From NCBI GenBank assembly GCA_948474755.1, contig CAOLHI010002115.1, positions 186,001-250,000 of the forward strand: 64,000 bases of DNA, given 5' to 3'. A model generated the notes under the pieces. That model did no database searches. It had not been told where the DNA came from and saw only the letters and a program-made list of their open reading frames with translations. Of this stretch, positions 1-11,689 are shown in pieces. This DNA is from Ctenosaura bakeri (taxonomy: Eukaryota > Chordata > Lepidosauria > Squamata > Iguanidae). Each line of letters starts with the position of its first letter. The first letter of the stretch is position 1. Position numbers and translations under genes: made by a program.

Positions 1-2080
1 AACATGACACTGGCCAAACCTCACTCATCAGATCTACACAGTAAAGGTACATAAAAACAGAAACACATTTACCACCACTTGGTATCACATCTGCCCCCAA
101 TAACATTCAACCTCCCACAAAACCTAACTTACTGCAGTCCAGGTACTTTTATTTGTGCTGTATACGAACTTTTGGTTTTTTTGGATGAGAGTTGTATGTT
201 TGACTAAATTTTAAAGAAATTTGAGAATTCCTTATTGAACAACAGGGATGTTATGATTTCTCCAGAACTCATGTTATATAGCAATGGGGGAGCTGACTTG
301 ATGCTGAAACCACAAAATCAGTATTTAGTCAATCTTAAGATGGAGCATGGAAGACAGTACACTCCCATGTTTATTCAGAATTAAGTTCCACTGCTTTCAG
401 TGAGCCTAACTCCCAGGTGAACAGGAACAGGATTACAGTCTTAAATGGATCAGGATTTACTAGGCCACATGCAGGTTTCAGACTGCTGCTAGAAACACTG
501 GAACAAAGAAACACCTAGTGCAACAGTTACCCCGATCTGTCTCCAGAGTTAAGCTCAACAAACAGATCCCTTGTTAAGCAGAGAACAGAAGCGAGGAGAA
601 ATGTGGCAATTTTTATATTAGCTAAGCTACAGATTAATTTTAGACATACCAATAAAAAACAGTCTACAGAAACCAAATTTTGTTCAGTGATAGGAAGAAA
701 TGTAACTCTCAAGAGAGAAAAAATCCTATCTTCTGAAGGTAGAAAAACTTTTCTTCTAATTTCAGAACCCCGCTTCTGTTAGCTTAAATTTTTAATTCTT
801 CAAGATACATTTAAAGAAAAGGAGGTATTAGTTCATAAGGAGGGGGAAAAATATCATGGTCACCAACCACAGTCAACTAAAATGTCACAAAATGATGACC
901 AAGCTTTCAAATTCTCCACAATTCTTCATCAGACTGATGAAGCATAAAATCCAGTCTGATGAATAGCTCTAGAGAATGTGAAAGTTTGCTCACAATGCAA
1001 TGTTCTGGTTATTCTCAACAAAGACATTGACTGACGGTATTTTGGAATTTTTATTACAGATCAGTATGACTTCCTTTGCTTTTATGAGTTTATGATCACC
1101 AATGGATGCTTACGCCACTTTCCTTTACTAAAGATAAGACAACATTATACTGCTGCCCTGAGTCAGCAGTTATTGTTTAACTATGAAGAAAAAGGGTAAC
1201 GATAAACATTATGTCTGAATGTTAATACTGAAGCAATCAATACATACACCTTGCCAAAAAATATTTGCAGAAACAATAACTGCAACTGGCAAGTCCACAC
1301 CTAGAAAGCACACACACAGCAAACTTGTTTAAAATGGGAAGTGTTAATTCACATATCCTAAACTAACAAACCCTTTAGAAAAGACCTACTTTGTATATTC
1401 CAGAGTCAGTACATTTACATATACTGTTTACAAATCAGGCCGAAGTTAAGAAGTTAAGCTGTGTTGCTTTCCAAAGCAAATCTAAGCACATGCTCAAATT
1501 ATTGGAGCGTAATCAGCAGGAAATTAAAATGTGTTATTTGGCTGGATCATGCCTAAAATCTTAGAGGTAACACCTTTTTATTTTCATATAGAAAATATGA
1601 AGCTCAAATTCCAGCATCTCCATGTTGGCTTTGAAAAGACCCCTTTCTTGAAACCCTGGAATGCTGCTGCTACTAAGTGTTGACAATCTCAGCTAGATGG
1701 ACCAGCAGTCTGGATTGATGTAATACTGCTTTCTGTGTTCAAATACAATGTTAACGCTTTTTGAGCTCTTCTTTATGTGGTATACTTTCATTATATATAT
1801 GTACAGAAGTCTTGATTTTCAAAGAATCTCAGCAGTATGGTGAAAAACTAACCTGAACTTGTCCCATTCTCAGTACAAAGTCAAACATCTGTAAAATTTA
1901 AATTGAAAAGTGGGCCTAGGTGATAGAGATGAAATCTTACCAAAATTGTGGCAATTATCCAAGGTAGTTGTCTTTAGATTGTACACATAGCAGCTCATGT
2001 ATTCAACATAAAATAGGTGCACTATGAGTAGGCAGGACTATTTCCTAGATATTCTACATGATCATGCATCGAGAGACTTA
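1..2080. other. AT-rich non-coding DNA, no gene recognised
   Basis: No frame here has protein-like composition, and no repeat family was recognised. If the minus-strand gene proposed from the CpG island is real, this would be intron or downstream exon territory. A weak exon-like segment at about 1,941-1,971 (minus) has a fair donor but a poor acceptor, so I do not call it. Confidence 0.5.
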
Positions 2081-2282
2081 GGGCCTTTCCGCACTACACC
2101 ATTATAGTGCTATTATTCCACTTTCAATATCCTGTGGAATTCTGGAGTTTGTAGTTTACTGAGGCCAAAGAGCTCTCTGGCTGAGAATTCTAAATGCCCC
2201 TCCCTAAATTGCAAACCCCAGGATTCCACAGGATGCTGAAAGTGGAATAATAGCACTATAACAGTACACTGCAGAAAGGCCC
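2081..2282. mobile_element. GGCCATTTCC-type MITE, copy 1
   Basis: A 202-bp self-complementary element starting GGGCCTTTCCGCAC and ending in the complement GAAAGGCCC. The half-sites 'ATTCCACTTTCAAnATCC' and 'GGATGnTGAAAGTGGAATAA' pair across the centre. It is flanked by TTA on both sides (2,078-2,080 and 2,283-2,285), a probable 3-bp target-site duplication. It belongs to the family that recurs at 11.3, 11.8, 19.1, 31.5, 39.5, 46.9 and 53.2 kb. No coding capacity. Confidence 0.85.
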
Positions 2283-2563
2283 TTACTATTTGCCAACCAA
2301 ATTCAGTCTGTAACAGTACACATATATTTCAGTTAACAAAGTAGATGTGTCCCTGGGCATTACTGCAGAAACACTGGTATCAGAGGTAGAAGTAACATGG
2401 AAAGAACAGGAGTAGATTCCTACACAACAGAAAAGAACAGCAGTTCAAAGTGTTTCAGCAGACTTTTTATTCAGAACTAAAGACATGCACATGTGAAATG
2501 AAACAATCAGGTCAGGTAAGCACTGCATGATCAAAGGAAAATATTTGAAATCTTGAGACCATT

Positions 2564-2700
2564 TCAAAGCTTCTTCCAAATGATATGATTTTTTTTTCGT
2601 TCACCAGCCTCCATTTTTCTAATAATTTCCATTTTGGTGGCCAAACTTTTAGATTTATGCTTTCTTAACAGGCTGGGGGAGCAGATGAGACTAGTCTGCT
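2564..2700 (-). pseudogene. Possible pogo/Tigger-type transposase N-terminal fragment
   Basis: The minus-strand frame reads a lysine-rich stretch followed by TKMEIIRKMEAGERKKNHI. This resembles the first helix-turn-helix of the pogo/Tigger/jerky DNA-binding domain, where a '(K/L)xxIIxxxExGExxxxI' pattern is typical. Only about 35 residues match and the frame stops soon after the motif; no catalytic domain follows. Chance similarity cannot be excluded. Confidence 0.35.
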
Positions 2701-2889
2701 CTCCTCTTGTCTCTCTGTTTTGCTGTTCATGCATGCTCAGTGAGGAATTTGAAAAGCAGATGCTGTTTACCTTGCCCTTGCAAGGAGACACACATGGCTC
2801 CAGCTGGGTTCAGCTAGAGTAGAATCCTGCTCTTCCCTGCTCTACTTTATTGCATTGTTTAGTACAGATATGCTTCTACAACCCAATAC

Positions 2890-2954
2890 CAAAAGTTTTT
2901 GTTTCTTCAGCCCTGCAGCACTCTCTTCCCAATGCTGATGCAGCTTACAAGCTT
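2890..2954 (-). CDS. Candidate coding exon 3 of an unidentified gene
   Basis: On the minus strand a very strong acceptor (a run of about 25 mostly pyrimidine bases ending in CTTCTAG, at about 2,955-2,983) is followed by a 65-bp open segment. Starting with the last two bases of a split codon, it reads ACKLHQHWEESAAGLKKQKL plus one more leucine. Phase 1 at its start matches the phase-1 end of the candidate exon at 7,873-7,939, and the split codon becomes Glu. The donor chosen (TTG|GTATTG) is weak. If it is not used, the frame runs on to a TAG about 18 codons later, beside an AATAAA. I do not recognise the protein. The support is splice-signal strength, phase agreement and protein-like composition, not homology. 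Confidence 0.35.
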
Positions 2955-2982
2955 CTAGAAGGACAAAGAACAAGAAGGAAAG

Positions 2983-5900
2983 GTAGGGCTGGGCAGGCAT
3001 AAAAAGGTTTTGTAAAAAGGAGATTCTTTCTCAGAAGTTTTGTTAACTGAAGTATGCCTGTGTTAGTAAAGAATAATTAGCAGTAGTTATACACATAGAA
3101 ATACAAATTGTTTTTTTCCCTCTAATGCCACACTTTAATTTGTTTTTGCTTCTGTTTTTTAAAATCTTTTAAGTCTCCTTGAGTCATACCTTTGGGAAAA
3201 AGGTGGCATATTAGATAAAGAAAACAGCTTTCCAGTTTGTGACAGAAATATACTATGTGCTGCACTCGGGTACCCAACAGAAATGGGGGCAACCATCCAT
3301 CTCCCTACTCCATGAGCCCTCAAAACTGGCTCTAACCCTCTGGAGCTGGTTTCCAGCAGCACTGTTGGTTTTCAACTATGTTGCATTGGTACTTCCTTCA
3401 CGTTCTCTCCCCACTGTGGTTCTCAGTACTGCAAAGTACTGCTCCTTATATGCAGCTATTCTTAGTGATAACACTACAACTTTGTCTGCATTTATCACTT
3501 CAAAAGCAGGAGACGAATGACTAGTCTTCCATTACAAAGAAAAAATTATGCTAGGATCAGGAAGTCAGTGCAGAACCCTTCTCTCCCAAGTCTTCTGTTG
3601 GCTTTCTATGCAGAAGGGATTATTTTGGTGTCAAGGTACTCTCACATGCAGTCTGATACAGCCCAGAAACAAGTTTACCAAGACAGTAAGAATCAGGCTA
3701 TATAGTTACAAACTCTGTTCCTTAAAGGGAAGAGAAGTTTCACAAGAAACACAACAGGGATTTACTTTCCTTTAGCAAAGAAGGAAACTGCAGGAAACTG
3801 TCTTTTTACTTATAGCAGGCCACAAAGTTTAGCGTATTTTCTTAAATTCTGCTGGCACGAGGATCCCAGTACTCCACAGGGAGTGTGAGGGCACAGGGCA
3901 GGTCCTTGACATGCTGAGCTCTACAGACGCTCAAGAGTTCATCCAAATCACAGTATTAACTACCAAGGAAAACCTCTACCTCTATATCACACTCTTGATC
4001 AGGTCCAGAGCTGGTCTGTGTCATTGTATCACTTTGGCTGTATAATCATCATCATTCCATTTTATGCCCTTTAATAGTGAGCTTGGGTGGTCAAAACAAC
4101 AAATACTACATCATCAGCTTCATTACAGGACAAGCTTTTGTTGACTTAATAGTGTATTTCATGTGATGCATGGTGTTATCCACATGCTTAGGAGATGGAC
4201 TTGTAAATAATCAGGTTAGAGGGAAATGAAATGCAGAAAGTACTGCAAGTGACAACCTCATTATAAACACTGGACATTCCCAAAACTATTGCTGATGTCA
4301 CAAACATCTTGCCCTACAAAAAAATTACAGTAACTAACCTCATTGTCAGAAATGGAAACTTTCAAGTCCACATCAAGCTAAACACAGCAACTCCTCTCTT
4401 TTTTGCTACTTCTTCTTTGGGATGAGTAAGTGAAAGTCTTTTCTCATACAGAGATCTGCTAATTTCCCCACTTCTGATCCAACTGATGAGGGAAAGGAAA
4501 ACTAAAGGACCCTGCAGGTTGTTTGTGTTCATACCATACCCTGTTTAAGTCTAGAAAAGCCTACAGCTGAGAACACTTGAGCAGCAGACAGCTGAAAGGA
4601 TCTGATTAAAAAAAGAAAACCAAAAAGACAATGGAAACAGAGAGGAGGAATTGACATTTCTGAGCCCTTTATAACAGAGATGGGGAATTTCCATCACAGA
4701 GAATTTCAGAAAGGAGACAAACAGAGCTGTGGCCTCAAAATTGTGGCTCAATGCCTTTGTTCTTCTCTCAATATCCCTGATCAGGAAAGGTGAGGTACAA
4801 ATAAAAGCTGGCTGCACACCCAGCTTGGCATACAGGTGCTACATGATTCTCAAGGTCAGGAATCTTCCTACTCCTTAGGTACCAGCTAAGCGTGTTTCAT
4901 TCTTCCTTCAGCTTCCCTGAATGGTGAAAGCAAGGGAAGGGAAAGAGTCTAAGGCTTGGCTTTGAGGTCATGACTCACTTTCTCCCCAGCAAAAGAGACC
5001 CAATGACATCAGAATGTGTGGCCCAGCAAGTCATCCAAGCAAGAGTTACTCCCACATCTATGGCTTATAGTACTTTGGGAATAAGCATTAGAACAGAGCA
5101 GAAAAATGCTTGCAATTTTTTCAAAAAGAAAGAAAGAAAGAAATCTCATTCCCATACTGCATTCATCTATTCCAGCTATATTATTACTATTACTATTATT
5201 ATTATTATTATTATTTTATTAACTATATCTGTATTCCACTGTTACATTAAAGAGCGTCGGGCAGTGCTTATGAGTCTTCCTTCGCAGTTCCATTCGATCC
5301 TCACAATAGCCCTGTGAGGTAGGTTAGGCAGACAGATGTCTTGTTCACTGCATTTCAAATGTTCATCTACAACTGTGAAAGTGCAGTAGAATTGTGGAGA
5401 TGATGTGGCACTTCCATTCCCAGTTCCAAGCTCAAGTCTAGGACCTTTCTCCTAGAGGGAGGAGAGGGGACCCCTGCCATAGCAAATTAGTTTGCCAACA
5501 CATTAAGCATGGAGAAGTAGACAGCACACACTCTCCTAATTCTAGCCTATAAATCAACATCAGCTCTAGAAAATACAAATACCATTTAACAGGACCCCTT
5601 AAAAAACTCCTTTTGTCTCAGCTGCATGTTGGCTACAGGACATATCCTGAAGCATTCTCTCTGCCTATTTTACCCTTCAAAACACTAATCTCAAAATCAC
5701 CCTTGCAGACAGTAACAACAAAAATCTTTGATATTAACGGTCATGGAAGAATTACCAGTTGCTTTCATACAGACATTTCAGTCCAGAATTTTCATTCACA
5801 CAATTGACTACAAACACCAAGGAACACAAAAAGGCCATTTGATATACATATTACATAGCACCTCTGAGCCTAATTTATGACATGAATTTAGATAAAAAAG

Positions 5901-6215
5901 ACTTCAAAATTAAAATGTAGGTGATACAGAAGGTTCCTATTAAAGATCACATGGTAGATCAATCTTAGGTACAACAGTTTTAAAACTTCCTACTGAAAAC
6001 ATTTTAAAAATGCAGATAGTAAATTACAAAGCACAGGTCCAGTTGGAATTGTAATTCTTCTACATTATGGTTATACCAACTGCAGTTTTGAAAATAAAAT
6101 CTCACTTAGAATAAACTCAAGTACAAGCAGCTTTTAAAAATGTTCACCCAGCAGTCCCAACACCTTTCTTCCCATAACACCAATCTCCAAACGCAGAATG
6201 GGTGAGCGTTATTGA
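2983..6215. other. Intron-like DNA, no gene recognised
   Basis: Mostly AT-rich unique-looking sequence. It contains a short AAAG run near 5,128-5,142 and an (ATT)n tract near 5,175-5,215. Open frames here are short and uneven in composition. A 39-bp exon-like segment at 4,339-4,377 (minus) was considered and rejected. Confidence 0.5.
5172..5218. repeat. (ATT)n microsatellite
   Basis: An imperfect TAT/ATT trinucleotide run of about 45 bp. Confidence 0.9.
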
Positions 6216-6216
6216 G

Positions 6217-6445
6217 ATGGTGGTGGTGGGTCTTCAAGTAGTTTTTGACTTATGGAGACCTTAAGGCAAAAATATCACAGGCTTTTGTTGCCAAAATTTG
6301 TCAAGGGGATGGGATACAACTGTGTTCCTCTTTAGGCTGAGAGAGAATGAATTGTCCAAGGTCATCCAGTGGGTTTCCATGGCTACGCAGGGATCTGAAC
6401 CCTGGCATCCCAGGCTGCTCATTTAATACTCTATCTGTACAGCGT
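6217..6445 (-). mobile_element. tRNA-headed SINE with BovB-like tail
   Basis: Read on the minus strand it has a degenerate tRNA-like head, then 'CCATGGAAACCCACTGG', then a tail with 'CATAAGTC...ACTTGAAG'. The same order is seen in the cleaner copy at 37,509-37,735. It is diverged and non-coding. Boundaries are approximate because no clear TSD was found. Confidence 0.75.
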
Positions 6446-7039
6446 TCAGTGAGCTAGAATGACTCTAGTAAGACTAGCACCTGACAGCAAGAACGCCTGC
6501 TCAACAAATAATTTAAAGTATAGATTAAGCAAATAAATGTCAGAAGTAATTTTATTGGCACTGATTCAGCAACAGAGCAGAGAATTTAAGAACACAAGAG
6601 ATTTGAATCTAGAAGCCTCAGATTTTATATGCACTTGGTAAATGACTTAGAGCAATAAAGCTGTTGCACGCACAGTGTTTTTAACATATACACGCAACAT
6701 GTGCAGGACCATAAAAAAAGGATACGGCATAGGTATACTTGCTAGACTCCTGGGGAATGGACCCTGCTTTTCACTGTGCTTGAGGTCATGGAACCACCAG
6801 ATGTTGCACTATGCCTCAGTTTTTTTAAGCATATAATTCATTCTGAAGATTAAGGTATCACTATATGAACAATAAACTGCTGGCCTTCATAAAGGTCAAC
6901 TATATATGCTTAGTGTGTAAGAGTACTCTTAGTACTCCAAAGTGGCCATGGAGGGAGAGAAGAAGTAGCAGTATCTGCTGGACTTAATATCCCTCCCCAC
7001 ACTGCCGTTCCCTTTTCCCTCATGTCTTCATTGAATTAT

Positions 7040-7140
7040 AAGACTGAAGGCAGGGAATTCTTTTTGTTGTTCTTACATTTGCAAAGCACCACATACAGTG
7101 ACGGTGCTATATAAATAAATGATGATGATTATTATAATAC
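7040..7140 (+). mobile_element. Ancient retroposon 3' end
   Basis: The sequence 'gactgaaggcagggaattc...gcaaagcaccacatacagtgacggtgctatataaataaatgatgatgatt' matches the general form of an old amniote retroposon 3' end. It has a 'GGGCAGGGA' block, a 'GTGCTATATAAATAAAT' block and a simple ATG/ATT tail. Related minus-strand pieces are near 15,008-15,095 and 33,685-33,782. Family assignment is uncertain. Confidence 0.5.
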
Positions 7141-7872
7141 TCCAGAAAAGCTACAGTCTAATTTTAAGTACATCCATTCTGATTACAAATGGAAAATTCA
7201 CCAAGTTGTTTGTTACGGCAATGTAAGACAGTTTGGTCTGGTGCTTTACCATGCAATTTGGAGAATTTAAGCAACACAGTGCAACAAAATGTTTCAGAAA
7301 GTATGAAGTAATGGTACTTCTGGAGTTTGGGTGTGCTTTTTAAACTTCTTATTACAGCAACATTCAAACATTCTAAATTTTCAGGATTAATGTACATATG
7401 TATGTGTCAGCACATACTTTTTGTACCATTAGACAAAGTGCAGTAAGGTTACAGGAAAATGAGGTGCAAGTCCAAAAGGATTGGCAAGGACAAGGTAGTA
7501 CTTTGAGCTTAGTTTCTTTCATGACCACATATAATATTAAACAGTGTCCTCTTTCTAACATGCTTATTAGTTATTTCCCCTTTACTCTGGGATTCTATCT
7601 TTGTATACCACTTTACTACCACCAGTAATACTATGCACAGTATTCAGTGCACCTGAAAATAACCAGGGCTTGACTGAAATCTGCTCTTGAAACTGCTCCC
7701 ATAGCTTGCCTCTGCCAAAGAAGAACAACTGTTTCCTCTGTTTTCAGCTCTAATACTACTATCAGTGAGAAAGGTACATCTTTTTTCAAACCACTTCCTG
7801 GCTCAGACTGAAGGAGGACTCTGAACTTCTGCCATGTGCAGGCAACTATTGCCAGAGAAAAACAGCACATAC

Positions 7873-7939
7873 CTGAGTCAGAATTTCTAGCCTTCTTCTT
7901 TGGAGGCATTAGCAGCAGGTGGCATAATTCACATTTAGA
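7873..7939 (-). CDS. Candidate coding exon 2 of an unidentified gene
   Basis: The minus strand shows a strong acceptor (CCCTTTTTCTACCTCCTACCCAG) at 7,940-7,962, then a 67-bp open exon, then a near-consensus donor (CAG|GTATGT) at 7,872-7,867. Continuing from candidate exon 1 in phase 0 it encodes SKCELCHLLL followed by MPPKKKARNSDS and leaves one G. The Lys/Arg-rich PPKKKAR stretch resembles a nuclear localisation signal. Its internal ATG could instead be the true start, making exon 1 5'-UTR. I do not recognise the family. Confidence 0.45.
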
Positions 7940-9707
7940 CTGGGTAGGAGGTAGAAAAAGGGACCACTGCTCCAGCATGCTTTTGCCTCATACTATTCAA
8001 GAGATTAAAAGTAGAAGAGATGCCCAGCCAAACTGCTTGCCAGTTCAAAATTTTTAAAAGAAGTTGCCAACCCACAAGAAAATCCCACAGATCAATGGTG
8101 CTCTGTAAAAAGCATTTTGTAAGGTGCTTATTAACAAAAAACTCACTCAAGACACCTCCTGAGAGTGGGACAGTATGACAAGACTATGAATATGCTTCAT
8201 GCCTTATGATCCAAGCCACATTTGAGGCTGTCAACCAGATCTGGCAATTAGAATGTTAACATTGGTTTCTTGTAATTTTATATGCTTTTTTTTTAACTTT
8301 TCCAGAAGGGGAATATGGAACTGTACAAGGAATGTGAGTGGTCAGAGTATGACACTTACTACTCTATCACAAGCTAGTGTAGTGTGGCAAGCAGCTTCAA
8401 CAATGGGCATGACTTTACTAACTGGTTAACTGTCAAGACTCCTCCCTGCTGAAGAAGCACTATTGAGGCACTTTAACACAGAATTCTTAGCATGCTGCCA
8501 GAACTGAAGTTCACAGAAACTTTTCAGTGAAAAGGGGGGGGAATCAACACTACACCATTTATAATCTTGACAATATTTGAAAAACATCAACAGCAAAGAT
8601 CTTTAATGAAAGGTGCAGGTTTTCATTCCTTAAAAGATAAAACCAGAGAAGCAATTCCCTCCCATGGACCTGAACCCCTAAGAGAAGGAGGAATTGAGGG
8701 AAAGAACACATGGAACTTTTTTTTTTATCATCTGTTTCATACACTGGGGCCAAGATACTATTCAGTTCAACTGCTCACACAACATGTCATGGAAGTCACA
8801 CCTTCTAAGTGGGAATTGTCAAATGCAGAACAGTGAACAGGGATGATCTCATAAAATGGTAAAGGGCTCCATTTTGACAGCATTTCATAGAATCTTTGGC
8901 TGTGTTTTCAACCATATATCCATTTTGTTCATGCTTAACACATAGAGAGATGTGTATTCCAAAACACATGTACAAAATCCTGCATCGTACAAAATCCACA
9001 AATGGTCTCTCCCCCCACCCCAGCATATCTCAGGAAATGAACTCTGTGACACTAACTTCTAAGCAAACATCAGAGGACTGCACTGTCAATCTGTAAAGCA
9101 GACTGTTAGGATTTTCTCCAAAATAAACGTACACAAGATTGCAGCCTGCTGACAGCAATGGATTTTACTTTTCATACGGACATGACTGGTTGCCAGTCCT
9201 TAGAATCGTGTCTGAAAATATAACGCATCTTAAAACCTACAGTGGAGTCATTTCTTCATACATAACCCTCCAAAACAAAATGCACACAACTTGGTTTAAG
9301 ACGGCTTAAACCTTCTTAAACCGTGCAATTTCCAACTATTCAGAAACTCCGCGAAGCAAAGAGATTCCTCTGAAAGCTAACGAGTAGATTTTCTATTGAC
9401 AACTTTTAGGAGAAAAAAGAAAAGAAAGAAATCTTCTTCCTTCTGGAGAGATTACAGAACATCTGCGCAAGCTGCTCGTGACTGACACCTTGACCCAGTA
9501 AATCCTTCCTGCTGCCGTTGGGGGAGGAGGCCTTCTCCGAGCCCCTCAGGTAACCCGCAGCCCTCCTCCAGCGACAGGTGTTTCCCGCCGTCCCCCTTCC
9601 CCACAAACAGCGGCCCCAGGGACGCCTCCCTTCCCCGCACACGTGGCCCTCTCTCGGGGGGGGGCGAGGGCGGGTGGCCCCAGAGCGGCTCTCTCGCTTG
9701 CTTTCCC

Positions 9708-9727
9708 TCCCTCCCTCCCTCCCTCAC
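9708..9727. repeat. (CCCT)n tract
   Basis: About five CCCT units in the CpG island. Confidence 0.85.
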
Positions 9728-9935
9728 CTGAAAGCTACACTCCTAAAACCACCGTCCCAAATCTCAGAGAAACGGCGGGCAGGAAGACAGACAGCTAGAC
9801 AAATAAATAAATAAATAACTACCCCCCCACCCGCGCGCCTCTAGGCCAGGTGCTCCATTTTGGCACACGCCCAACCCGAAGCCCCGGAGTCGGCGGCAGC
9901 CACCGAGAGCCCAGCCAACGCCACACGGCACTTAC

Positions 9936-9980
9936 AGCCATAACGGGGTCTCTGCAAGCCCGGCGAGGAGGGCTCTTCAT
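9936..9980 (-). CDS. Candidate first coding exon of an unidentified gene
   Basis: Inside the CpG island, minus strand, an ATG at 9,980 opens a frame reading MKSPPRRACRDPVMA. It ends exactly at a consensus donor, GCT|GTAAGT, at 9,935-9,930. A later ATG at 9,941 gives only Met-Ala before the donor. An earlier ATG at 9,987 lies in a different frame that would hit a stop at once after joining to exon 2, so I do not prefer it. A (CAG)n tract on this strand would lie in the 5'-UTR about 35 bases upstream. The start codon is uncertain and the whole segment may be UTR. Confidence 0.35.
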
Positions 9981-10011
9981 AATGCATTCTTCCAACGGCC
10001 GGGAGCCGCCG

Positions 10012-10016
<5 letters not shown>

Positions 10017-10043
<27 letters not shown>
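10017..10043. repeat. (CTG)n / (CAG)n trinucleotide tract
   Basis: About nine uninterrupted CTG units on the plus strand. On the minus strand this is CAG, placed just upstream of the proposed first exon, so probably in the 5'-UTR of that gene. Confidence 0.9.
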
Positions 10044-10207
10044 ACGAACAAACTTCGGGGAACCCCGAGAGAGTCCAATCCGCGCTCCGTGTGGCTTCAG
10101 GGAGCACCCGCGGCTTTAAGCGTCCTGCAGCCGTCGCTCCCAGGGCGTGAGGAGAACACACCCGCGCGCACACGGTAGGGGGAGCCGCCTGGTCTTGTTG
10201 CGCGCAC

Positions 10208-10237
10208 GGACACACACACACACACACACACACACAC
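10208..10237. repeat. (AC)n microsatellite
   Basis: About 14 CA units inside the CpG island. Confidence 0.95.
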
Positions 10238-10356
10238 CCACACGCCTTTGCCTCTTCCCCAGGGAGCCTCCGGGGTGCCAGGGGTGCGGCGGCGGTCAGG
10301 CAGAACTCGCCCCTCTCTCGAGCAGCCGCCGCCGAGCCCGCTTGAGGCGCACGCCC

Positions 10357-10377
10357 CGCCGCCGCCGCCGCCGCGCG
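10357..10377. repeat. (CCG)n tract
   Basis: CCG/CGC run with adjoining CGCGCGCG in the CpG island. Confidence 0.85.
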
Positions 10378-10918
10378 CGCGAAAGAAGTTCAGAGCGGGC
10401 TGGAGGAAGACGGCGGCTCTCGCGTCTTTCTCCTTTCCCTCCCCCTTCCCCGGACGGGCTCTCGCACCGGCCCAGACTCGTCTCTCCGGCTACCTGGCGG
10501 CCTCGCCCGCGGAGCCTTCCCAGGCCAAGCTCCCGGGCCGGCAGGAGAAAGCTCGCCTCCACTTCACGCGCGCCCGGTTCTACCCGGAGGGAGCCGCCAC
10601 CGTGAGCTCTCTTTCCCACCCCCACCGCGCTTCCTCTTTCTCTCTCTTTCTCCCAAGCCCCGTTATTCACCGGGGCGGGGGAGGGCTGCTCCACAGCGAC
10701 CCCTGTCGCCTGCCTGGGCCGGCGGCAAGGAAACCGGGTGGGCAGAGCCCCCGCCCCTCCTCGACTTGGCAATCTGCGCACACGAGCCCTGCGGCAATGA
10801 GAGGAGAGAGGCCCCCCAGGAGGAGCTTCCAGGCTGAGGGCTTTCATTCCCCCCCCCTATTGAGCTGACCCCCCTCTTTTCAGCACCGGTGGGCGGCTGG
10901 TGAGCCTTGCAGAAGTTT

Positions 10919-11400
10919 TTTTTGGGGGGGGGCGGAAATGTAAGCACGTAGGTAAGGGGGAAAAAAATAACTAGCTTGTTTTATCCTATTTCTGTCCCAG
11001 ACAGTTGCTCGGTTACAGGCAAACTCTCCTTCCCTCCAAAAGGCGCTTGGCCAATGAAATACCTCCTCACACACATAGAAGATATTGTGAGGAGCATCCG
11101 GTTCATGGGGTTTGCGTTTTGTTGTTACAACCTGAGGTCCGTTTGTGTTGCAGTTCAGCTCTGGAAAGGTTAAAAGTGTTCCTGAACAGACATAGAGTCC
11201 TTTTCCCTTATTGTGAGAGACTCACAGCAAGCCTGCATGCATGAGAGACTGAGGTGCCTGCAGATTTACTTGCAAGTAAGTCAGTGTGGTGTAGTGCTGT
11301 GGACTAGGGCCATTTCCGCACTAGCCTGTTATAGCGCAATGATTCCACTTTCAACATCCTCTGGAATCCTGGGGTTTGCAGTTCCGGGAGGGGCCAGCCG
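10919..11400 (+). repeat. Left arm of a large inverted repeat
   Basis: It runs from a G-run plus 'CGGAAATG' (about 10,921-10,945) through 'GGCGCTTGGCCAATGAAAT' (from about 11,041) into MITE copy 2. From about 11,041 to 11,400 it looks identical by eye to the reverse complement of about 11,935-12,290. About 95 bp (10,946-11,040) has no counterpart in the other arm. A CCAAT motif sits at about 11,050. This arm is contiguous with the CpG island, so it is probably the original copy. Confidence 0.9.
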
Positions 11401-11487
11401 GCCCCTCCCAGAACTGCAAACCCCAGGATTCCATAGGAGGTTGAAAGTGGAATCATCGCGCTACAAGAGTGTTGTGCGGAAATGGCC
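11308..11487. mobile_element. GGCCATTTCC-type MITE, copy 2
   Basis: A 180-bp element, GGCCATTTCCGCACTAGCC ... GTGCGGAAATGGCC, flanked by TAG on both sides (11,305-11,307 and 11,488-11,490). The two halves are near-perfect complements. Its left half lies in the inverted repeat arm. Confidence 0.9.
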
Positions 11488-11689
11488 TAGGTGTTATAAC
11501 ATCCAGAACTTTATTCTTAAAAAGAAGGGATACTTGGTGACTTATGATGAATCTGAAACCACTCCTGAATTCTTGCCAGGTTTTCAAACTCTGTGTTGGA
11601 CTGTGGTCTCTTCGACCCAGAAGATTCACCGAGTCAGAGAGTACCCCATGTTTCCTTATAAATCCCATTAATGTTAATGGCATGTTGTT

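Larger units (their letters stand above)
9470..10800. promoter_or_regulatory. CpG island, likely gene promoter
   Basis: A strongly GC-rich stretch of about 1.3 kb, rich in CpG and sharply different from the AT-rich flanks. It contains CCCT, AAAT, CTG, AC and CCG tracts and many GGGCGGG/CCCGCCC-like boxes. Such islands normally mark vertebrate promoters. A minus-strand donor at 9,935-9,930 (GGCT|GTAAGT) and a plus-strand GTGAGC at 10,602-10,607 leave direction open. A bidirectional promoter is possible. No complete coding exon is recognised inside it. Confidence 0.8.

Noticed and set aside
4339..4377. Minus-strand 39-bp segment reading LDVDLKVSISDNE with a GAG|GTTAGT donor
   Set aside because: Protein-like, but the acceptor is weak, the segment is tiny, and its phase cannot join the neighbouring candidate exons.
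9850..10119. Plus-strand open frame with poly-leucine
   Set aside because: The leucines come from the (CTG)n tract. No signal-peptide logic, and the better splice evidence is on the other strand.
10147..10868. Long Arg/Pro-rich open frames on both strands of the CpG island
   Set aside because: GC-rich DNA lacks stop codons by composition. No motif or consistent splice context.
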